Below are positions 1-8,507 of a stretch of DNA of 64,000 nucleotides, one piece after another. The DNA lies in the NCBI RefSeq assembly GCF_021233415.1, contig NZ_CP089466.1, positions 310,001-374,000 of the forward strand. The letters run 5' to 3'. A model generated the notes under the pieces. The model was not told the origin of the DNA. It did no database searches and was given only the letters and a program-made list of their open reading frames with translations. This DNA is from Halobacterium litoreum (GTDB lineage: Archaea > Halobacteriota > Halobacteria > Halobacteriales > Halobacteriaceae). Within the stretch, counting starts at the first letter, position 1. Each line of letters starts with the position of its first letter. A program made the translations under genes and the position numbers.

Positions 1-189
1 TCCGCTCGTCGGTTCGCTCACGTCGCCCTCGACTTCGACGGCACACGTCCCGCAGGTCGCCATCCCGTGGCAGTTCAGGGTGTCCGAGAGCCCGTTGTGG
101 GGCGTCTCGCCCGCCTCCTTCAGGGCGTCCCGCAGCGTCGCACCCGTCTCGCACTCGATGTCGCGGCCCTCGTAGTGTATCGTCGGCAT
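1..189 (-). CDS. 2Fe-2S ferredoxin, partial (C-terminus cut by window start)
   Basis: The first 63 codons of a plant-type 2Fe-2S ferredoxin are present; the rest lies beyond base 1. The segment CHGMATCGTC supplies the C-x4?-C-x2-C style iron-ligand loop (three cysteines at about residues 41, 47 and 50) expected of this fold, with the last ligand outside the window. The ATG at 187-189 is the only plausible start. It would act as a small soluble electron carrier. The start faces a divergent small gene at 286, so the 96 bases between hold both promoters. The family is clear; the redox partner is unknown. Confidence 0.75.
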   Translation of the reverse strand, partial: MPTIHYEGRDIECETGATLRDALKEAGETPHNGLSDTLNCHGMATCGTCAVEVEGDVSEPTSG

Positions 190-285
190 ACCGCACGGTA
201 GGGGCGCCAGTGCCCTACCGATTTCCCCGCGCGACGACTCGCCGCCGGGGAAACCACGATACGGCCGGCGCTCCTACTCGGCCAC

Positions 286-612
286 GTGGACGAACCACAG
301 CCAGCCGAGGAGTGGCCCGACCGCCCGCTCTCCGAGGCCGAGGCACGCGACCTCCGCGAGGGCGACGTGCGCGCGGTCTGGGTGATGGACCACGAGGAGA
401 GCGTCCGGTCGGCGGTCCTCCCCGACGACGCACCGGACGACGCGGTCGTCGACGTCGTGCTCGAGACCGAGGACGCCTTCGAGATGTACAGCTACACGGG
501 CGGCCGGTGGATGAACTACGGAACCCAGCGGCGAGACGACGAGGACGCACCGTCGATGGCGGGCACCCTCGAATCCTATCGCGTGCTCGCCGGCGAGTCG
601 GCGGGCTTCTGA
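286..612 (+). CDS. Uncharacterised small acidic haloarchaeal protein
   Basis: A 108-residue soluble, strongly acidic protein starting with GTG. I see no signal peptide, membrane segment, cysteine cluster or known motif. The middle has a regular strand-rich look (RAVWVMDHEE, then VVDVVLETEDAFEMYSY), suggesting one small beta-sheet domain. It ends three bases before the stop of the convergent methyltransferase gene. Codon use matches the neighbours, and the acidic composition is typical of real haloarchaeal proteins, which argues for a genuine gene. Function unknown. Confidence 0.65.
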   Translation: MDEPQPAEEWPDRPLSEAEARDLREGDVRAVWVMDHEESVRSAVLPDDAPDDAVVDVVLETEDAFEMYSYTGGRWMNYGTQRRDDEDAPSMAGTLESYRVLAGESAGF

Positions 613-615
613 GTC

Positions 616-1308
616 CTACTTCGGCACCCAGACGAGCGGGTGGTTCCGCCACATCCACGGCTCCTCCGGCTCGTCGACGACCGACCAGAAGCTCCGCGGC
701 CACGTCCCGAGCGCGTCGTGGATGGCGTCGTAGGACAGCGTGCTCTCGCCGTCCAAGAGGAGGCTGAAGCGCTCTTCGTGGCGCTCCGGGTCGAAGTCGT
801 CGTCTGGCGGGTTCTGGATGGCGGCGCGGTAGTGCGAGCGCGCGAGGTCGTTCGTGTACGCGAGCACGAGCGTGCCGCCGGGCGCGACGGCGTCGTACAG
901 CGACCGGAGCGCGCGCTCGGAGTCGGCGACGTAACAGAGCGTGTGACAGCAGACGACGAGGTCGAACTGCCTGCCCGGGTCGAACTCCGGGAGGACGCCG
1001 CGCTCGAACGCGGCGTTCGCGACGCCCTCGCTGGCGGCGCGCTCGCGGTTCTCTGCGACGACGGAGCCGGCGGCGTCGTATCCGAACACCTCGGTCTCGG
1101 GGTGGCGCTCGGCGAGCGCGAACGCGACCGGGCCGGGGCCACAGCCCACGTCGGCGACGGAGTCGGGGGCGCCGCGCTCGCTCAAGAACGCGGGCAGCAG
1201 GTCGACGACGTGTGCCGTCGCGGGCGTCGCGCCGTCGCGTTCGTCCGCGTCGGCGTCTCGCCAGAATGCGTTCCAGTCGATGGTGTCGGGGTGGGTGGCG
1301 TCAGTCAT
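616..1308 (-). CDS. Class I SAM-dependent methyltransferase
   Basis: A 230-residue protein with the Rossmann-type methyltransferase core: motif I is VADVGCGPG (about residues 51-59), followed by an acidic residue after the second strand (EVFGYD) and a motif II/III-like FDLVVCCHTLCYV and PGGTLVLAY. Members of this family transfer a methyl group from S-adenosylmethionine, but the substrate cannot be read from the sequence. The ATG at 1306-1308 overlaps the stop of the upstream acyl hydrolase by four bases (ATGA), so the two genes are probably translated from one message. The C-terminal WMWRNHPLVWVPK tail is aromatic-rich and may form part of the substrate pocket (inference). Confidence 0.85.
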   Translation of the reverse strand: MTDATHPDTIDWNAFWRDADADERDGATPATAHVVDLLPAFLSERGAPDSVADVGCGPGPVAFALAERHPETEVFGYDAAGSVVAENRERAASEGVANAAFERGVLPEFDPGRQFDLVVCCHTLCYVADSERALRSLYDAVAPGGTLVLAYTNDLARSHYRAAIQNPPDDDFDPERHEERFSLLLDGESTLSYDAIHDALGTWPRSFWSVVDEPEEPWMWRNHPLVWVPK

Positions 1309-2600
1309 GCTCGAAGGGCGTCGAGGGCGTCCAGCGCGGCGGTCCACGAGTCGCGGTCGGCGTCGGCGGTGCCGGCGGGCGTGCCGCCGTGGACGACGTC
1401 CGGGCCGTCTTCGGTCTCTGCGACGGCGCGCTCGGTTGTCGGGTGGTACGGGACGAAAAACGAGTGCCCGGCGTCGGGGAAGTGGTGGTGGGTCGCGTTC
1501 CCGGGAGCGTCGGTCATCGCGTTCGCGACTTCTTCCGCCATCTCGCCGGCGTGCCAGACGCCGTCGTCGCCGCCCGAGACGAGCACTACGTCGGCCGCGA
1601 TTTCCTCGACCGGGAGACGGACGCTTTCGAGCGCGCCGTCGGGCGCGTGTTCGACGAACGCCTCGAACAGCGGTCGGTGACGGAGGCCGCGGTCTGTCTC
1701 CTCGGGTCGGCCGTCCGGACCCGGATGCGGGAGCACCGGGAGCGCGTCGCCGTCCACGCGCCACGCCGACGGCGGCGGGCCCTCGCCGTCCTGCTCGCCG
1801 AACCACGCGTACGCGCTCGGGGCGTACGCCACGACGACGCCCACGCCGTCGCGCTCGGCGGCCGTCAGAAACGCGAGTTCGGTGCCACGCGACGCGCCAA
1901 TCACGCCCACGTCGCCCGCCGCCACGTCGTCGCGGGCGTGGAGGAAGTCGATGGCGCCGCCGACGTACGAGACCGGCACTTCGGCGAACGGCTCTGGGAC
2001 GGGGTCGGGGCCGCCGAAGTACCGGAGCGCGAGCACGACGAAGCCGCGGGCGGCGAGTGCGCGGGCTTTCCGACCGGCGGGTTCGCCGCCGGAGCCGTGG
2101 AGCGCGAGGACGCCCGGGTGCGGGCCGTCGCCCGCGGGGACGTAGCAGTCGCCCGCGAGGCCCTCGGTCTCGGGGTCGAGAGGGACGCGCTCGACGCCGG
2201 GGGCGACGCGGCGCGCGACCGCGATTTCCGCGACGGCTTCGCCGTCGACGCGCGCGGTCAGTTCGAGTTGGGTGGTGTCGGTGCCGGTGCGCGTGTCGAC
2301 GGGCGCGTCGCCGACGCGCTCGGCGAACTGCACGAGGCCCATCGGGCGCACGTCGTCGTAGGCGCCGGCGACGGGGGCATCCGAGGTGAGGTCGATTCGG
2401 CCGTCGGTGTCGGCTTCGAAGGTAGCGTCGCTCGCCCACTGGGTGCCGAGGTCGGCGAAGCGCGCGTTGATTGTGATGCGCTGGTCGGGCGCGAACCCCG
2501 ACGCGGTGATGGAGAGCCGGTCGTCGATGCGGGGGTCGGTGGGGGTGACGTTCAGGGTGGGTTCGCTGGCGGTGCCGTCGGCTGGAGGCGTGTCTGTCAT
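1305..2600 (-). CDS. Acyl-CoA thioesterase / BAAT-family alpha/beta hydrolase
   Basis: A 431-residue protein with an N-terminal beta-sandwich (about 1-130, reading as a thioester hydrolase N domain) and a C-terminal alpha/beta-hydrolase domain. The nucleophile elbow is GASRG (Ser237), the acid is probably Asp345 or Asp346 in SGGDDGVW, and the base is His379 in AGHSFF. This is the two-domain layout of bile-acid-CoA:amino-acid N-acyltransferase and acyl-CoA thioesterases; many members use Cys as nucleophile, whereas here it is Ser, which favours hydrolysis over acyl transfer (inference). It is cytoplasmic, with no signal peptide. It is the first gene of a two-gene unit with the methyltransferase. 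Confidence 0.8.
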   Translation of the reverse strand: MTDTPPADGTASEPTLNVTPTDPRIDDRLSITASGFAPDQRITINARFADLGTQWASDATFEADTDGRIDLTSDAPVAGAYDDVRPMGLVQFAERVGDAPVDTRTGTDTTQLELTARVDGEAVAEIAVARRVAPGVERVPLDPETEGLAGDCYVPAGDGPHPGVLALHGSGGEPAGRKARALAARGFVVLALRYFGGPDPVPEPFAEVPVSYVGGAIDFLHARDDVAAGDVGVIGASRGTELAFLTAAERDGVGVVVAYAPSAYAWFGEQDGEGPPPSAWRVDGDALPVLPHPGPDGRPEETDRGLRHRPLFEAFVEHAPDGALESVRLPVEEIAADVVLVSGGDDGVWHAGEMAEEVANAMTDAPGNATHHHFPDAGHSFFVPYHPTTERAVAETEDGPDVVHGGTPAGTADADRDSWTAALDALDALRA

Positions 2601-2810
2601 GATGGCGTCGTGACTGCTCGCGGTGCGGTCGATGGCGGTGCGCCCGGCGTCTGGGTGGATTGCGGCCCGCGACCGAATTCTGGGGGTTCGGGCGCGGAGA
2701 AGTGTCTACGGGGAACTGATAGAAAAGAACGACGATTTAATTTCGTCTAACTCCTTGCTTAATTATTCTCGCTCTGGGGACTTAGGCGTTTTCCCGAGCG
2801 AACTGACAGG
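2601..2810. promoter_or_regulatory. AT-rich intergenic region upstream of the acyl hydrolase
   Basis: A conspicuously AT-rich stretch at about 2721-2770 sits in otherwise GC-rich DNA. It lies 120-170 bases upstream of the hydrolase start and directly downstream of the RaSEA stop. It holds TTAAAT and TTAATTATT-type runs that could be a TATA region with a long leader, or a T-rich terminator for RaSEA. I cannot decide between these. Confidence 0.35.
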
Positions 2811-3890
2811 TCACTCGGCGAGCGGCAGATTGTAGCCGGTCTCCCGTTCGACGACCGCCTCGTGGGTCGCCTCGCACTCGCAGGTCACTTCGCCGAACAC
2901 CGACGGGTCCTGCCGCAGGTCGAAGTCCTTGATGGCCTCCTGCACGAGGTCGTCACAGTCCCCGCAGTTGTGCGGGCCGCGGTCGCTCCCGTGCCCGACG
3001 GGGTCCGAGACGACGATGCAGTCCACGTCCGCCGTCGACTCAAGCACCTCGGCGACCGACCAGAGCCACGGCGGCCGGTAGCCGCCCCGGAAGTGGAGTT
3101 GGTCGACCATCGTGTACCGCTGGACGTTCGTCGGATTCATCGACACCGTGTGACAGCCCTCGACGTCGGCACACCGGCGAATCGAGGACTCCATGTCCGA
3201 GATGGCCTCGGACTCCGAGAGGAACGGCGGCTTCATCAGCAGGTACGCCTTCACGCCCGCGTCCGCTTCGCGTGCCTCCGCGCACGCGGCCTCGAAGTCG
3301 CTGAAGTCGAAGTACTTGTTCACGCAGTCGTGGCGCACGCGGTCGGTCGCCGTTTCGAGGCCGACGGCCACGTCCGTCTCCAGTCCCACGCCCGTGAAGT
3401 CCCCGAGTTTCTCGCGGTCCACGAAGTCCGGCAGGCTCTCCACGACGATGCGCTCGCGGTCCGCGAACGCCTCCGCGATGGCCTGTCGCGTCTCCGCCGG
3501 CACCTCGCGCTCGTCGAGGAACGACCCGCTCGTGTAAATCTTCACGAGGCCGGACTGCTCGTCGGCCTCCTCGCGTTCGTGTTCCAGGCACTCGTCGACT
3601 TGCGCCATCAGGTCCTCGTGGGCCACGGACCCGCCCTCGACGGACTCCGCGACGTACCCGCACATCGTACAGCCGCCCGCCCGCGCCCACCGACACCCGC
3701 CCGTGTTCAGAATGATAGTGAGGCTCTGGTAGACGCCGTCCGGCGTGTTGTCCTCGTCTATCCACACCCGCGTCGGCTCCCGCGGGTCGTAATCCTTCGA
3801 CCCCTTCTCCGCCCGCAGTTCCCGCATCACCTGATTGTGGGCGTCCATCCCGCGCCCCCGCTCGTAGACCTCCGCGCTCGGCTCGCTCAT
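2811..3890 (-). CDS. Archaeosine biosynthesis radical SAM protein RaSEA
   Basis: A 359-residue radical SAM enzyme of the archaeal TIGR01210 type. The iron-sulfur ligands are Cys66, Cys74 and Cys77 (spacing C-x7-C-x2-C, as in this family, not the common C-x3-C-x2-C), preceded by LTIILNTGG. Later come GLETATDRVRHDCVNKYFDFSDFE and a cysteine-rich C-terminal part (HNCGDCDD and CECEATH) that may bind a further metal. In archaea RaSEA acts with ArcS: ArcS attaches lysine to preQ0 at position 15 of tRNA and RaSEA converts the adduct to archaeosine. ArcS is not in the window. MptA at 30929 feeds the same precursor pool from GTP in haloarchaea. Confidence 0.88.
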   Translation of the reverse strand: MSEPSAEVYERGRGMDAHNQVMRELRAEKGSKDYDPREPTRVWIDEDNTPDGVYQSLTIILNTGGCRWARAGGCTMCGYVAESVEGGSVAHEDLMAQVDECLEHEREEADEQSGLVKIYTSGSFLDEREVPAETRQAIAEAFADRERIVVESLPDFVDREKLGDFTGVGLETDVAVGLETATDRVRHDCVNKYFDFSDFEAACAEAREADAGVKAYLLMKPPFLSESEAISDMESSIRRCADVEGCHTVSMNPTNVQRYTMVDQLHFRGGYRPPWLWSVAEVLESTADVDCIVVSDPVGHGSDRGPHNCGDCDDLVQEAIKDFDLRQDPSVFGEVTCECEATHEAVVERETGYNLPLAE

Positions 3891-3971
3891 TGCCCGAGTG
3901 AAACCGTCGTGCGCGTAAAGCCGCTTCGTCTAGGGCGTCGTGCTCCTGTCGGCGCCGCCGCTTCTGCCTCC

Positions 3972-4100
3972 TGAAAGCCCTCGGCGCGCTCGGCTCCCGC
4001 CGGTCGCTGCGCTCCTCGTCGTTCGCTTCCTCACTCCTGCGGTGCTAGCTTCCCGGGGGTTCGCCGAGTGGGCGGCTTCGCCGCCACGCGCGCCTCGCCC
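3972..4100. repeat. Diverged relative of the GAAAGCCC repeat element
   Basis: The stretch from GAAAGCCCTCGG through TCGCTGCGCTCCTCGTCG to CTCCTGCGGTGCT follows the same order of words as the left halves of the elements at 43314 and 52003, but with many differences and without the closing GGGCTTTC end. It sits between the start of RaSEA and the end of the VanZ-like gene. Confidence 0.5.
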
Positions 4101-4102
4101 TT

Positions 4103-4471
4103 TCAATCCGCCAGGCCGCCGTTCGTCCAGTCGGCGACGAGCGCGTTCAAAGCGACACCTGCCACCGCTCCTGCGAGATTGGCGAGCGCGTCCAGCGCGC
4201 TGGCGTGGCGGCCCACGGCTGGCTGGACGAGTTCGACGCCCGCACCGACGGCGGCGACGCCGAGCGCGACGAGGACGAGCGTCCGCGGTGCGCTGCCGTC
4301 CACGCTGCTCGCGGCGGCATACGCGACGACGGCGTAGCCGGCGGCGTGCAGGAGTTTGTCCGCGCCCGCTGGCAGACTGCTCGCCGCGCCGCCCGCCCCC
4401 GACGCCGGGAGGAGCGAGGCACCGACGACTGCGGCGAGCGCGACGGCCGCGGCGACGCGATGGGCCTTCAC
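4103..4471 (-). CDS. VanZ-like small membrane protein
   Basis: A 122-residue protein with about four hydrophobic helices. It carries the VanZ-type pattern: DKLLHAAGY near residue 40, then GVELVQPAVGRHASALDALANLAGAVAG, with the conserved Glu, Arg/His and Asp at the membrane face. VanZ-family proteins are widespread small integral membrane proteins of mostly unknown role; no glycopeptide resistance should be inferred in an archaeon without peptidoglycan. It is transcribed alone. Confidence 0.75.
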   Translation of the reverse strand: MKAHRVAAAVALAAVVGASLLPASGAGGAASSLPAGADKLLHAAGYAVVAYAAASSVDGSAPRTLVLVALGVAAVGAGVELVQPAVGRHASALDALANLAGAVAGVALNALVADWTNGGLAD

Positions 4472-4605
4472 GTCGCCGTCTGCGCGCGCCGGCGTGAAAC
4501 GCGCTGCGGTCGCGCTCGGGTTAGTCAGCCCGTGTTTCGGCGGTTCCGTGGTGGACGTTACCTAATCTCGGCATAACAAACCGTCGCGTCGCCGTCCGTC
4601 ACACT

Positions 4606-5352
4606 ATGTCGTCCGTACAACAGTTCGTCGTGGCACAACAGAGCGTCCAGAGCGCGCTCCGGGAGGCGGTCAACGAGGCCATCGCGTTCCTCCCGAACCT
4701 CCTCGGCGCCGTCGTCGTGCTCGTCGTCGGGTGGCTGGTCGGCCGCGTCGTCGGGCGGGCGGTGCGTCGCGTCGCGAACGCAGCGGGCCTCGACGAACGC
4801 ATCGAGGGCAGCAGCGTCGACCGCTTCCTCGGGCGCGAGGAGCGCGCCGGCGCGAAGACGCTGGGCAGACTCGCGGCGTGGTACGTCTACCTCGTCACCG
4901 TGCTCGCCGCGGCGAACGTCCTCGCCATCGACACGCTCTCCGAGTGGCTGTCGACGGCGGTGTCCTACCTGCCCGCGTTCCTCGCCGGCATCGTGCTCAT
5001 CGTCGTCGGGTTCGTGCTCGCGGACTTCGTCGCGGACGTCGTCGCGCGCACCGAGACCGTCACCGGCACCGGCTACACCGACGTGTTCGCGGACGGCCTG
5101 CGGGTGTTCCTCTACTTCGTCGCGCTCGTCATCGGCCTCGACACGATGGGCGTCGACGTCGCCATCCTCTACGTGTTCGCGCAGGCCGCGGCGTGGGGCG
5201 TCGCCGCTGCCATCGCGCTCGCCGCCGGCATCGCGTTCGGCTGGGGCGGGAAGGACTACGTCCAGAACAACATCGCCGACTGGACCGGGAGCGTCACCGG
5301 GCCGTCCGGGGGCGCGGCCGGCGCGCAGGCCGACGACGCCGACGACGACTGA
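4606..5352 (+). CDS. MscS-related membrane protein (conserved TM-helix repeats)
   Basis: A 248-residue integral membrane protein. About five hydrophobic helices are visible (around 25-50, 88-108, 120-145, 165-185 and 190-212), each pair resembling the conserved TM-helix module found in MscS-family channels (LPNLLGAVVVLVVGWLVG; LPAFLAGIVLIVVGFVLADFVADVV; GWGGKDYVQ). The soluble beta domain of full mechanosensitive channels is missing, so it is a TM-only relative. The C-terminus is acidic and low in complexity. The stop abuts the stop of purC with no gap. A role in osmotic response is likely by family only. Confidence 0.75.
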   Translation: MSSVQQFVVAQQSVQSALREAVNEAIAFLPNLLGAVVVLVVGWLVGRVVGRAVRRVANAAGLDERIEGSSVDRFLGREERAGAKTLGRLAAWYVYLVTVLAAANVLAIDTLSEWLSTAVSYLPAFLAGIVLIVVGFVLADFVADVVARTETVTGTGYTDVFADGLRVFLYFVALVIGLDTMGVDVAILYVFAQAAAWGVAAAIALAAGIAFGWGGKDYVQNNIADWTGSVTGPSGGAAGAQADDADDD

Positions 5353-6420
5353 CTACTCGAACGCGTCGAGTGCCTCGTCGAGCGCGGGCGCGTCGAACCA
5401 CTCGTGGTCGGTGTACCGGTTCGCGCCCGCGGCGTACACGTCGGACGCGGCCTGCACGAGTTCGTCGGAGAGCGGGTCCGGTGACGCCTCGCAGAGCGCG
5501 CGCCAGTCCGCGACGCCGCGCTCGTCGGCCTCGCGCTTCGCCGCGCTCACGGCCTCGACCCACTCGGGGTCGGTGCGCTTGTAGTACTGCCGGACGACCT
5601 CCTTGGAGACCTCGCGGCCCTCGAACGCGAAGCGGTTCTCGTCGAACGTTCCGAGCACGTCCGCGACGCGCAGGTCGCCGTCGGCGTAGAGGCACTCGAT
5701 TTTGCCGTCCTCGTGGACGAACCCGGCGCGCTCGGCGCGCTCGGTGACGACGCGGTTCACGTCCCGGGCGAGCGTTTCGAGGGCGTCGATGCTCGCCGTC
5801 CCGGCGATGCGGTCGGCCTCCTCGCGGGTGAGATAGCGGTCCTGTTCCTCGTACTTCGTGGAGAACTCGACGACCGGCTCCGGGAGGTCGATTGGTTCGT
5901 CGGGCCACGAGTCGAAGTCGAGGCCGAACTCCGCGGGGTCGCGGCGGGAGCGCAGACTCGACCCGACGGGGACGCTGTTCCGGAACACGACTTCGAGGGG
6001 GACGAGGTAGTTCTCGCCGCCCGCCTCGTGGAACGCGTCGTAGTCGTACGAGCCGTCCGCGAACGGGAGGTCGGGAACCTGCGTGAGCGCGACGACCATC
6101 TCGGTCGGCGCCTCCTGGGCGTCCGCGAGCGAGACCGTCTCTCCGTTCTCCGCTCGCGGGTCGGTTTCCTCCCCGCTCGCGCGTCTGGCGGAGCGTGGCT
6201 CCGCCCGGACCCCGAGATAATGCGTGGGCACGCCCTCGGCTTCGAGGAGTTCGAAGTTGTACGCGCCCATCGTACAGAGGCTCGCGCCCTTCCGCGGAAT
6301 CAGGTCGGGCATCTCGCCCCAGTCGAAGACGGAGTACCGGTCGCTGAACTCGAAGACGCCGCGACCGAGGTCGGCGCGCGTGGCGCCCGACTCCACCCGC
6401 AGGTCCTTGACGCTCTGCAT
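5353..6420 (-). CDS. purC: SAICAR synthase (purine biosynthesis)
   Basis: Phosphoribosylaminoimidazole-succinocarboxamide synthase, which joins CAIR and aspartate using ATP in de novo purine synthesis. Visible landmarks: [19 protein letters not shown] near the N-terminus, [23 protein letters not shown] in the middle and EDGKIECLY. The start chosen is the ATG at 6418-6420 ([10 protein letters not shown]); a GTG nine codons upstream is possible. About 355 residues. Residues about 75-105 form an Arg/Glu-rich insertion without hydrophobic core character, where the DNA carries a perfect hairpin (see 6192-6212). It is convergent with the MscS-like gene. Confidence 0.93.
   Translation of the reverse strand: MQSVKDLRVESGATRADLGRGVFEFSDRYSVFDWGEMPDLIPRKGASLCTMGAYNFELLEAEGVPTHYLGVRAEPRSARRASGEETDPRAENGETVSLADAQEAPTEMVVALTQVPDLPFADGSYDYDAFHEAGGENYLVPLEVVFRNSVPVGSSLRSRRDPAEFGLDFDSWPDEPIDLPEPVVEFSTKYEEQDRYLTREEADRIAGTASIDALETLARDVNRVVTERAERAGFVHEDGKIECLYADGDLRVADVLGTFDENRFAFEGREVSKEVVRQYYKRTDPEWVEAVSAAKREADERGVADWRALCEASPDPLSDELVQAASDVYAAGANRYTDHEWFDAPALDEALDAFE
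6192..6212. repeat. Palindrome within purC
   Basis: GGCGGAGC-GTG-GCTCCGCC gives eight-base perfect arms around a three-base loop inside the purC reading frame. It has the same look (short perfect arms, 3-5 base loop) as the intergenic hairpins at 21491, 21547 and 34130. It falls in the variable insertion of the protein. Position is accurate to about three bases. Confidence 0.55.
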
Positions 6421-6570
6421 GTGGGTACCGGCGGGACCGACCACCATGAATCTTTCACTCCCGTGCCCACAACCCCACCGCTTCGACTGGAGATGTACAA
6501 ATTCGTGGTGTGTATCCGGGGTTTCTCCGCTGTGGCAGGGTTTTTGTCCGTGCGAGCAGTCTCACCGACA

Positions 6571-7941
6571 ATGACGGACGCCAGCGACGTGGACTTCGAC
6601 GTGGTCCCCGACACCGACCAGTCCTTCGAGAACGCGCTGGCGAAGGCCCGCGACGGCCACCGGCTCACTGTCGCGGACGGCATCGAACTCATCACCACCG
6701 GCACCGACACCGACGGAATCGACCCCCGGCGGAAGGAACTCGTCCTCGAAGCCGCCGACCGCCGGCGCGCCGACGTGGTGGGCGACGAAGTGACGTTCGT
6801 CGCCAACGTAAACAACAACGTGACCACGGCCTGCAACACGGGGTGTCTGTTCTGCAACTTCAAGGACACCGCCCACCAGTTCGAGGTCGACCACCACGAC
6901 GACCACGCTGGGTTCACCAAGACCCCCGAGGAGTCGAAGGCGGTCGTCGAGGACGCCGTCGAGCGGGGCGTCTACGAGGTCACGTCGGTGTCCGGCCTCC
7001 ACCCCGCGTTCGGGCTGAACCCCGAACACCGCGAGGCATTGGACGCCGACGACCCCGAACACAACTACAAGCCGCCCGAGCGCTACACCACCGACCCTCA
7101 CACGTACGTCGAACAGATTCGCGCCATGAGCGAGGCGGGCGCGCACGTCCACTCGATGACCCCGGAGGAAGCCGAACACGCCCAGCGCGGCGTCGAGTGG
7201 GGCTACCGCGACGTCTACCGCGAACTGAAGGACGCCGGCCTCGACACCGTCCCCGGCACCGCTGCCGAGATTCTCGTCGACGAGGTGCGCGAGGTCATCT
7301 GCCCCGGCAAAATCGACACCGGCGAGTGGGTGACCGCGATGGAGGCCGCCGCCGACGTCGGCCTCCCGATGACCGCGACCATCATGTACGGCCACGTCGA
7401 GAACGCCGCCCACCGCGTCCACCACCTCGACGTGATTCGGGACCTACAGGACCGCACGGACAACATCACGGAGTTCGTCCCGCTGTCCTTCATCCACCAG
7501 CAGACGCCGCTGTACGACCGCGGCGTCGTCACCGGCGGCGCCAGCGACGCCGAGGACGAACTGATGGTCGCCGTCTCCCGACTCTTCCTCGACAACGTCG
7601 ACCACGTCCAGTCGTCGTGGGTGAAATTCGGGAACGCGAAGGGCCTGAAACTCCTGAACTGCGGCGCCGACGACTTCATGGGCACCATCCTCTCGGAGGA
7701 AATCACGAAGCGCGCGGGCGGCCAGCACGGCGAGTTCCGGTCGGTCGCCGACTACGCCGAGATGGTTTCGGCCATCGGTCGCACGCCCGTCGAGCGCTCC
7801 ACGGACTACGAGACGCGCCGCGTCGTCGACCCGGACGCCGACACCCACGGCCCCGAACTCGGCCCGCAGGCGGACGGCACGCCCCTCGTCCCCGAGCGCG
7901 CCGGCGACCGTCCCCGGGACGCCGCGAGCGCGGACGACTGA
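6571..7941 (+). CDS. cofH: FO synthase subunit 2 (CofH)
   Basis: A 456-residue radical SAM enzyme. Cys88, Cys92 and Cys95 in CNTGCLFC are the iron-sulfur ligands. The family motifs HVHSMTPEE, GTAAEILVDEVR, ICPGKIDTGEW and TATIMYGHVE are all present. CofH transfers a 4-hydroxybenzyl group from tyrosine to the ribityl-uracil precursor; CofG then closes the ring to give FO, the deazaflavin of coenzyme F420. CofG is 0.6 kb downstream on the other strand. The start is the ATG at 6571; frame upstream stays open without sense. Confidence 0.94.
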   Translation: MTDASDVDFDVVPDTDQSFENALAKARDGHRLTVADGIELITTGTDTDGIDPRRKELVLEAADRRRADVVGDEVTFVANVNNNVTTACNTGCLFCNFKDTAHQFEVDHHDDHAGFTKTPEESKAVVEDAVERGVYEVTSVSGLHPAFGLNPEHREALDADDPEHNYKPPERYTTDPHTYVEQIRAMSEAGAHVHSMTPEEAEHAQRGVEWGYRDVYRELKDAGLDTVPGTAAEILVDEVREVICPGKIDTGEWVTAMEAAADVGLPMTATIMYGHVENAAHRVHHLDVIRDLQDRTDNITEFVPLSFIHQQTPLYDRGVVTGGASDAEDELMVAVSRLFLDNVDHVQSSWVKFGNAKGLKLLNCGADDFMGTILSEEITKRAGGQHGEFRSVADYAEMVSAIGRTPVERSTDYETRRVVDPDADTHGPELGPQADGTPLVPERAGDRPRDAASADD

Positions 7942-7945
7942 CGCC

Positions 7946-8503
7946 ATGATGAGCACCACCCACGCGGCCATGGGCGTCTCCATCGCCGCCGTCACCGTCT
8001 GGATCGCACCCGAACTCGCGGTCCCGGCGGCGCTCGGCGCGATGGCCGGCGGCATCTTCCCCGACCTCGACGTCGCCGTCGTCGCGCACCGCCGCACCCT
8101 CCACTTCCCCGAACACTACTGGCTCCCGGTCGCGCTCGCCGCCCCCGTCGCCGCGGTCGCGCCGTCGGCCGTCACCGTCGGCGCCGCGTTCTTCGCGCTG
8201 TCGGCGGCCGTCCACTCCGTCAGCGACGCGTTCGGCGGCGGTCTCGGCGCCCGCCCGTGGCGCAACGACGACCAGCGCGGCGTCTACTCCCACCGCCGCG
8301 GCGAGTGGATTCCGCCCCGGCGCTGGATTCGCTACGACGGCGCGCCCGAGGACTTGCTCGCCGCCGCCGTCCTCTCGCTTCCGGGCCTCCTACTGTTCGA
8401 CGGTCTCGTCCGAGACCTCACGCTCGCGATGCTCGCCGTCTCCGTCGTCTACACCGTCCTCAGAAAACCGCTCGGCGAGCTCACCCACCGCTACGACCTG
8501 TAG
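7946..8503 (+). CDS. Membrane-bound metal-dependent hydrolase, YdjM/LexA-binding family
   Basis: A 185-residue membrane protein starting MMSTTHAAMG four bases after the cofH stop, so probably in one transcript with it. It shows the PF04307-type pattern: an N-terminal TTHAAMG, AGGIFPDLD after the first helices, then HRRTLHFPEHYW and VHSVSDAFGG, giving a His/Asp set that could bind metal at the membrane surface. Four to five hydrophobic segments are present. The biochemical activity of these proteins is poorly established; a link to F420 synthesis rests only on position between cofH and cofG. Confidence 0.8.
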   Translation: MMSTTHAAMGVSIAAVTVWIAPELAVPAALGAMAGGIFPDLDVAVVAHRRTLHFPEHYWLPVALAAPVAAVAPSAVTVGAAFFALSAAVHSVSDAFGGGLGARPWRNDDQRGVYSHRRGEWIPPRRWIRYDGAPEDLLAAAVLSLPGLLLFDGLVRDLTLAMLAVSVVYTVLRKPLGELTHRYDL

Positions 8504-8507
8504 TCGG

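Noticed and set aside
616-2439. A very long Arg-rich open frame running through both the methyltransferase and the acyl hydrolase
   Set aside because: Only its first part on the minus strand is the methyltransferase; the rest is an arginine-rich shadow of the hydrolase in another frame, as GC-rich DNA often gives.
4103-4471. Glycopeptide resistance function for the VanZ-like gene
   Set aside because: The organism is an archaeon without peptidoglycan and no other van genes are present.
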